NCBI GenBank assembly: GCA_029263315.1
Contig: JAJCXR010000063.1
Location: 16,318-80,317, forward strand
DNA from: Acidobacteriota bacterium
GTDB lineage: Bacteria > Acidobacteriota > Thermoanaerobaculia > Multivoradales > J023
DNA length: 64,000 nucleotides
Direction of reading: 5' to 3'
Shown here piece after piece: positions 60,686-64,000 of this stretch. Positions within the stretch are counted from its first letter, which is position 1. The number at the start of each line of letters is the position of its first letter. Below the pieces are notes generated by a model that was not told the DNA's origin, ran no database searches, and saw nothing but the letters and a program-made list of their open reading frames with translations. The translations under genes and the position numbers were made by a program.

Positions 60686-62050
60686 ATGGATGCGAAGACG
60701 GAGACGATGATGAGCGAACGCGATAATCCCACCGATGGCCCGGTCTTTCCGGCTTCGACCCCTGCCCCGCCGACGGCAACCCCTCGGCCCCTGCCACCCG
60801 AGCCGACCAATGACTGGCCGGCGGCAGCCCGCGACGGTGCCGAGAGCCCCAGTTCTCCAACCCACAGCGCCACCGACGGTGCCGCTGAAGACGGGGCTCC
60901 CCCGCCCTTCGCATCGCCCACCATAGCGGGCAGCCCGTTCAGCCTCTCCGAAGATTCCCCGACGGTCGCGGCAGCGGCCCCCTTCGAGGGCCTCGACCAG
61001 GCGCCCGGCGCCCCAGCCAGCGATGCCGCGCCGCCCCCCTACCTGGGGCCCCCGGCGGCGGACCGTCGCCTGGCCCAAGCCATCGATGTGATGAGCCGTT
61101 TGCGGGCCCGCATGGGGGCCCAGATCCTCGGCCGCGACGAGGTCATCGACCTGGTATTGGTGGCCCTGCTGGCCGACGGTCACGTTTTGCTCGAGGACTT
61201 CCCCGGCTCCGGCAAGACCACCTTGGCCAAGGCCCTGGGCGGCTCCATCATCGATCACGACGTGGCGGACGAAATCGCCGAGTTCCGGCGTATCCAGTTC
61301 ACCCCTGATCTGCTGCCCTCCGATGTCACCGGCGTCTCCGTCTTCGACATCAATACCAATACCTTCCACTTCCGACGGGGCCCCATCTTTGCCCACGTCG
61401 TGCTGGCCGACGAAATCAACCGCACCTCCCCCAAGGTGCAATCGGCGATGCTCGAAGCCATGGCCGAGAAGCAAGTGACTGTCGACAACCTCACCTACCC
61501 CCTCGACCCACTCTTTTTTGTCATCGCCACCCAGAACCCGCTCGATCTGGCGGGCACCTACCCCCTGCCCGTGGCGCAGCTCGACCGTTTCCTGTTCAAG
61601 ATCCGCATGCAACACATCGACCGTGCCTCCGAGCTCGAGGTGCTCAATACCTACCGCCAACGGCGCGACAGCGAGCGGCAAGACCTACCCAAAGTCGCCC
61701 GACTCGACGTCCTGGCGGCCCGCAAAGCCATCGACCAGCACGTCGCCATCGAGGCACCGGTCAAGGAATGCATCGTCGACATCACCCACGCCCTGCGTCA
61801 GGACGAGCGGGTGCTGCAAGGCAACTCCACCCGTAGCCTGGTGCTCATGCTCCCGGCCCTGCAAGCCCTGGCCGTGCTGCGGGGCCGCGACTACGTCTCC
61901 AGCGACGACATCCGCACCTTGATCCCCCGCGTTTTCGGCCACCGCGTCGAGCTGGCCCCCGGCGTCAACGACCTGGACGAAGTGCTACAGGAAGTCATGG
62001 AAGCACCGATCGAGCGCTTGGCCCGCTCGACGATGCGGCGTGGCCGGTGA
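60686..62050 (+). CDS. MoxR-family AAA+ ATPase with disordered N-terminal extension
   Basis: 454 residues from ATG 60686; a second ATG at residue 8 with GGAG before it is an alternative. Residues 1-125 are Pro/Ala/Ser-rich and probably disordered, which is longer than in typical MoxR. The AAA+ core follows: Walker A FPGSGKTT (G174-K177), Walker B VVLADEINRTSPKVQSAMLE, sensor 1 FFVIATQNP, then DRFLFKIRM with the arginine. A C-terminal lid (VLQGNSTRSLVLMLPALQAL) is present. It works with the DUF58 and transglutaminase-like proteins encoded just upstream, probably as a chaperone of a membrane complex. GTGACG-type simple repeats follow it. Confidence 0.94.
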   Translation: MDAKTETMMSERDNPTDGPVFPASTPAPPTATPRPLPPEPTNDWPAAARDGAESPSSPTHSATDGAAEDGAPPPFASPTIAGSPFSLSEDSPTVAAAAPFEGLDQAPGAPASDAAPPPYLGPPAADRRLAQAIDVMSRLRARMGAQILGRDEVIDLVLVALLADGHVLLEDFPGSGKTTLAKALGGSIIDHDVADEIAEFRRIQFTPDLLPSDVTGVSVFDINTNTFHFRRGPIFAHVVLADEINRTSPKVQSAMLEAMAEKQVTVDNLTYPLDPLFFVIATQNPLDLAGTYPLPVAQLDRFLFKIRMQHIDRASELEVLNTYRQRRDSERQDLPKVARLDVLAARKAIDQHVAIEAPVKECIVDITHALRQDERVLQGNSTRSLVLMLPALQALAVLRGRDYVSSDDIRTLIPRVFGHRVELAPGVNDLDEVLQEVMEAPIERLARSTMRRGR

Positions 62051-62162
62051 CGTTGATGGTGGCAGTGACGGTGACAATGACGGTGACGGCTGAAGTCTTG
62101 CTGCGCTCTGATAGGTCGTGGTGAAGGCCAGGCGAGGGCGATGCATGGGAACGATTCCATGC

Positions 62163-63836
62163 TCACGGGAGGCGACGTAGAGGCTCAACCTTGCCCACGT
62201 AGATCAGGACATCTGGACTAGAAGGCTTGATCAGCGTCGGGTCGATGGGCCGCGGAACATCCGATTCCTCCGACAGTCGAAGAATGACACTGCCAGGAAG
62301 GAGCTTGCCTACGGCCGCATCGAGCTGCGACACCTCGGTTGGATCGATCTCGAAAAGCTCGAGCGGTGCATCATCGGCAAGCTCCGAAACGTCGCCGAAA
62401 TACCGATAGGAGCCCGAGCCGGATGCCATGGAGACGGTCCGGTAGGCATCGCCGAGCGCTTCTGCCAAGTAGCCTCCCATCTTATTCGGCCGTCTCTCGG
62501 TATGGCTCGTGTGGCCCAACGCGAGGATCCGTCGACCGGGGAACGCGGTGCTTTGGAGCCAAAGCAAGTTCTCCGCCAGGAAGACGTCGCGATTGGTTTC
62601 GGCGAGGACCCTCCATTCCACCGCCTGAGTCACCAGGCGAGAGAGCTGCCTGACCCAGTCCCCCTGCGCTGGGGAGAGGTCTTCGGCGACGGCACCGCGG
62701 AGCAGGTCGTCGACCTGGCGTTCGACCCTTTTGGTCGCCGCCAGGCTCTTTTTGAGAAGAGGATCAGCTGCGACTCGCAGCATCGGAGTCCCGGTGGCAC
62801 TGTCCTCCACGGGATCGGCACGGTAATCCATGGACTGCAATGCGGGCGCCATGAGGGGGCGGACCCCGATCGTTGCGAAACCGCCGGAGGTCTCGACACG
62901 GGTCTCGCCGAGGTGGATGACGGGACGTTCGAACCAGACGGTGCCATCACCCCGATGGAAGACCGAAACCTCGAGTGAGCTTGTCACTTCATCCACCTCG
63001 AGCTCGATAGAGTAAGTCGAACCCGCGGGCTGGAGCTCCTCGATTGGAATCCACCGCACGACAGCAGGCTCGGCGTTCCCGGTGCGGGCGGAGAAACCAA
63101 CATATCCATAGCTCACCCCTTCGCCACGAACGCCTACGTCGACGAGCGTCAGCACCTCGCCTTCTCTCTTCGGGAGAGCAAAGTGGACGGTGCCGGTATA
63201 GCCCCAAACATTGGGGTACATACCAAAGGCCCCGAGAGCGAGGGCTTCGGAGAGCAGCGTTCTGACCTTCTCGGTAGCTGCCGATTCAACCCCTCCTAAC
63301 GCTTCGACAAGCTCTTTCGCTGCGAGTCGCGGTTGCTTCGCATCGTAACCCGCGAAGTGGAGAGGCCGCTCGGCGGTCTTGTTGTAGCGGCGCATCCAGC
63401 GGAGGAGATCCTTCAAGGCTTCATCGTAGAAGATCTTCTGCGCCCACCACCCTTCGACCAGCTGAGTTTCCAGATCGTCGATCTCCCCCTGGACGTATCT
63501 GTCGAGGACGGTCGCATGGGCTTGATCGATCTCGAGGGCGAAGACCTCGAAATGCTCGTTCTCCACGAGGTGCTGAAAAATTCGGTGGGAGAGTCGATGC
63601 AGAGTGTGTGTACCGTGCTTGTCCTCGCCGAGGCCGACGATCAGTGCGTCGCCGACCCATTGCCCCAGACAGGCCAGATCCCGAGCCGGAACGTCCGACG
63701 AGCTGCTCGGCTCCGTTTGTTCGAGAGGAGCCCCCGAATGGCATCGGACGGATTCGTCCGCCGCCATAGAGGTCCCTGGGATCACTGCAAGACCCACAGC
63801 ACAAAGCGCTACCAGCACGATCGATGGCGTATTCAC
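62163..63836 (-). CDS. Secreted erythromycin-esterase-family protein
   Basis: 557 residues from the GTG at 63836, which has GGAG five bases upstream; the ATG at 63869 lacks a ribosome binding site. The N-terminus is a signal peptide (SIVLVALCAVGLAVIPGTSMA). The mature part matches the erythromycin esterase family (PF05139): VGLGEDKHGTHTLHRLSHRIFQ with the conserved Glu and His, EVFALEIDQAHATVLDRYVQG, LHFAGYDAKQP, and ILALGHTSHTERRPNKMGG with a second His. Characterised members hydrolyse macrolide lactones, but most relatives have unknown substrates. A beta-rich insertion (about 215-320) is present. Nothing nearby suggests antibiotic resistance. The 164 bp to the window end show no gene. Confidence 0.87.
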   Translation of the reverse strand: MNTPSIVLVALCAVGLAVIPGTSMAADESVRCHSGAPLEQTEPSSSSDVPARDLACLGQWVGDALIVGLGEDKHGTHTLHRLSHRIFQHLVENEHFEVFALEIDQAHATVLDRYVQGEIDDLETQLVEGWWAQKIFYDEALKDLLRWMRRYNKTAERPLHFAGYDAKQPRLAAKELVEALGGVESAATEKVRTLLSEALALGAFGMYPNVWGYTGTVHFALPKREGEVLTLVDVGVRGEGVSYGYVGFSARTGNAEPAVVRWIPIEELQPAGSTYSIELEVDEVTSSLEVSVFHRGDGTVWFERPVIHLGETRVETSGGFATIGVRPLMAPALQSMDYRADPVEDSATGTPMLRVAADPLLKKSLAATKRVERQVDDLLRGAVAEDLSPAQGDWVRQLSRLVTQAVEWRVLAETNRDVFLAENLLWLQSTAFPGRRILALGHTSHTERRPNKMGGYLAEALGDAYRTVSMASGSGSYRYFGDVSELADDAPLELFEIDPTEVSQLDAAVGKLLPGSVILRLSEESDVPRPIDPTLIKPSSPDVLIYVGKVEPLRRLP

Positions 63837-64000
63837 AACTGCTCCATTCCTATGATCTCCTAAGTACACCTTTCCGGAAATACGGTGACGTATCGAGAGC
63901 CCCGAGGCGCCGCGTCCGCAAGGCTTGCGAGCGAGGCATAGTGGGGCTCTGTTGCAGCGAGCGTAACGCCGCGGACGTGGATGCTTCGGCGCTCGAATAC

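Noticed and set aside
62051..62110. GTGACG-type simple repeat after the MoxR gene as a minisatellite
   Set aside because: Irregular hexamer-like pattern with interruptions, too short to separate from chance.

Overview
The window is 64 kb of GC-rich bacterial chromosome. No rRNA, tRNA, CRISPR array, integrase or transposase gene was recognised. Several traits suggest an Acidobacteriota relative, probably of the Thermoanaerobaculia type; this is inferred from family resemblance, not proven. They are secreted proteins built from 'ELWxSDGTxxGT' repeats with duplicated 'WTDF...KVIDGR..NG..WVFYGALSNV' C-terminal domains, a 'CNGFESGDTCTWS' tail, a TonB receptor with a carboxypeptidase-regulatory-like N-terminus, and sulfatase-like lipoproteins ending in 'LRALGYIQ'.

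Layout. 1-4188: a secreted subtilase (its 3' part lies outside the window) and a secreted beta-repeat protein, separated by GC-rich repeats. 4458-7221: an ArsR-type regulator fused to a methyltransferase, followed by S-adenosylhomocysteinase. 7348-10887: a giant secreted repeat protein. 11192-16780: DinB-like protein, DUF4388/TPR protein, SDR oxidoreductase, unknown protein, TPR lipoprotein. 16811-19299: thioesterase, a 56-residue Pup-like protein ending Gly-Gly-Glu, and a PafA/Dop-type ligase/depupylase carrying inserted hydrophobic segments; this is the most unusual locus. 19511-39199: PilB/GspE ATPase and a polysaccharide region (polyprenyl-phosphate sugar transferase, several GT4/GT2 glycosyltransferases, a methyltransferase with coiled coil, a sulfatase-like lipoprotein). 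39528-43242: small repeat protein, phosphopantetheinyl transferase, TonB receptor. 43437-47438: a compact leftward operon of AfsA-like hotdog protein, amidohydrolase, two acyltransferases and an epimerase-like protein, perhaps making a small lipid or a butyrolactone-like molecule. 47439-48496: a gene-poor stretch ending in three operator-like palindromes before rdgC. 49881-56984: a secreted unknown protein, carA, a LolC/E-type permease, carB. 57146-62050: DUF58, transglutaminase and MoxR genes. 62163-63836: an erythromycin-esterase-like secreted protein.

Non-coding structure is rich. A dispersed repeat of about 275 bp occurs twice in inverted orientation, both times between convergent genes (10901-11183, 49465-49738), with a partial third copy at 2558-2690. 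A 123-bp tandem repeat carries the palindrome GGTGCCTGGCACC, which also occurs inside carB and, as a shorter form, in a glycosyltransferase gene. Short in-frame tandem repeats of 15-27 bp recur in unrelated genes. Genes are mostly packed as small operons with ATGA or GTGA overlaps.
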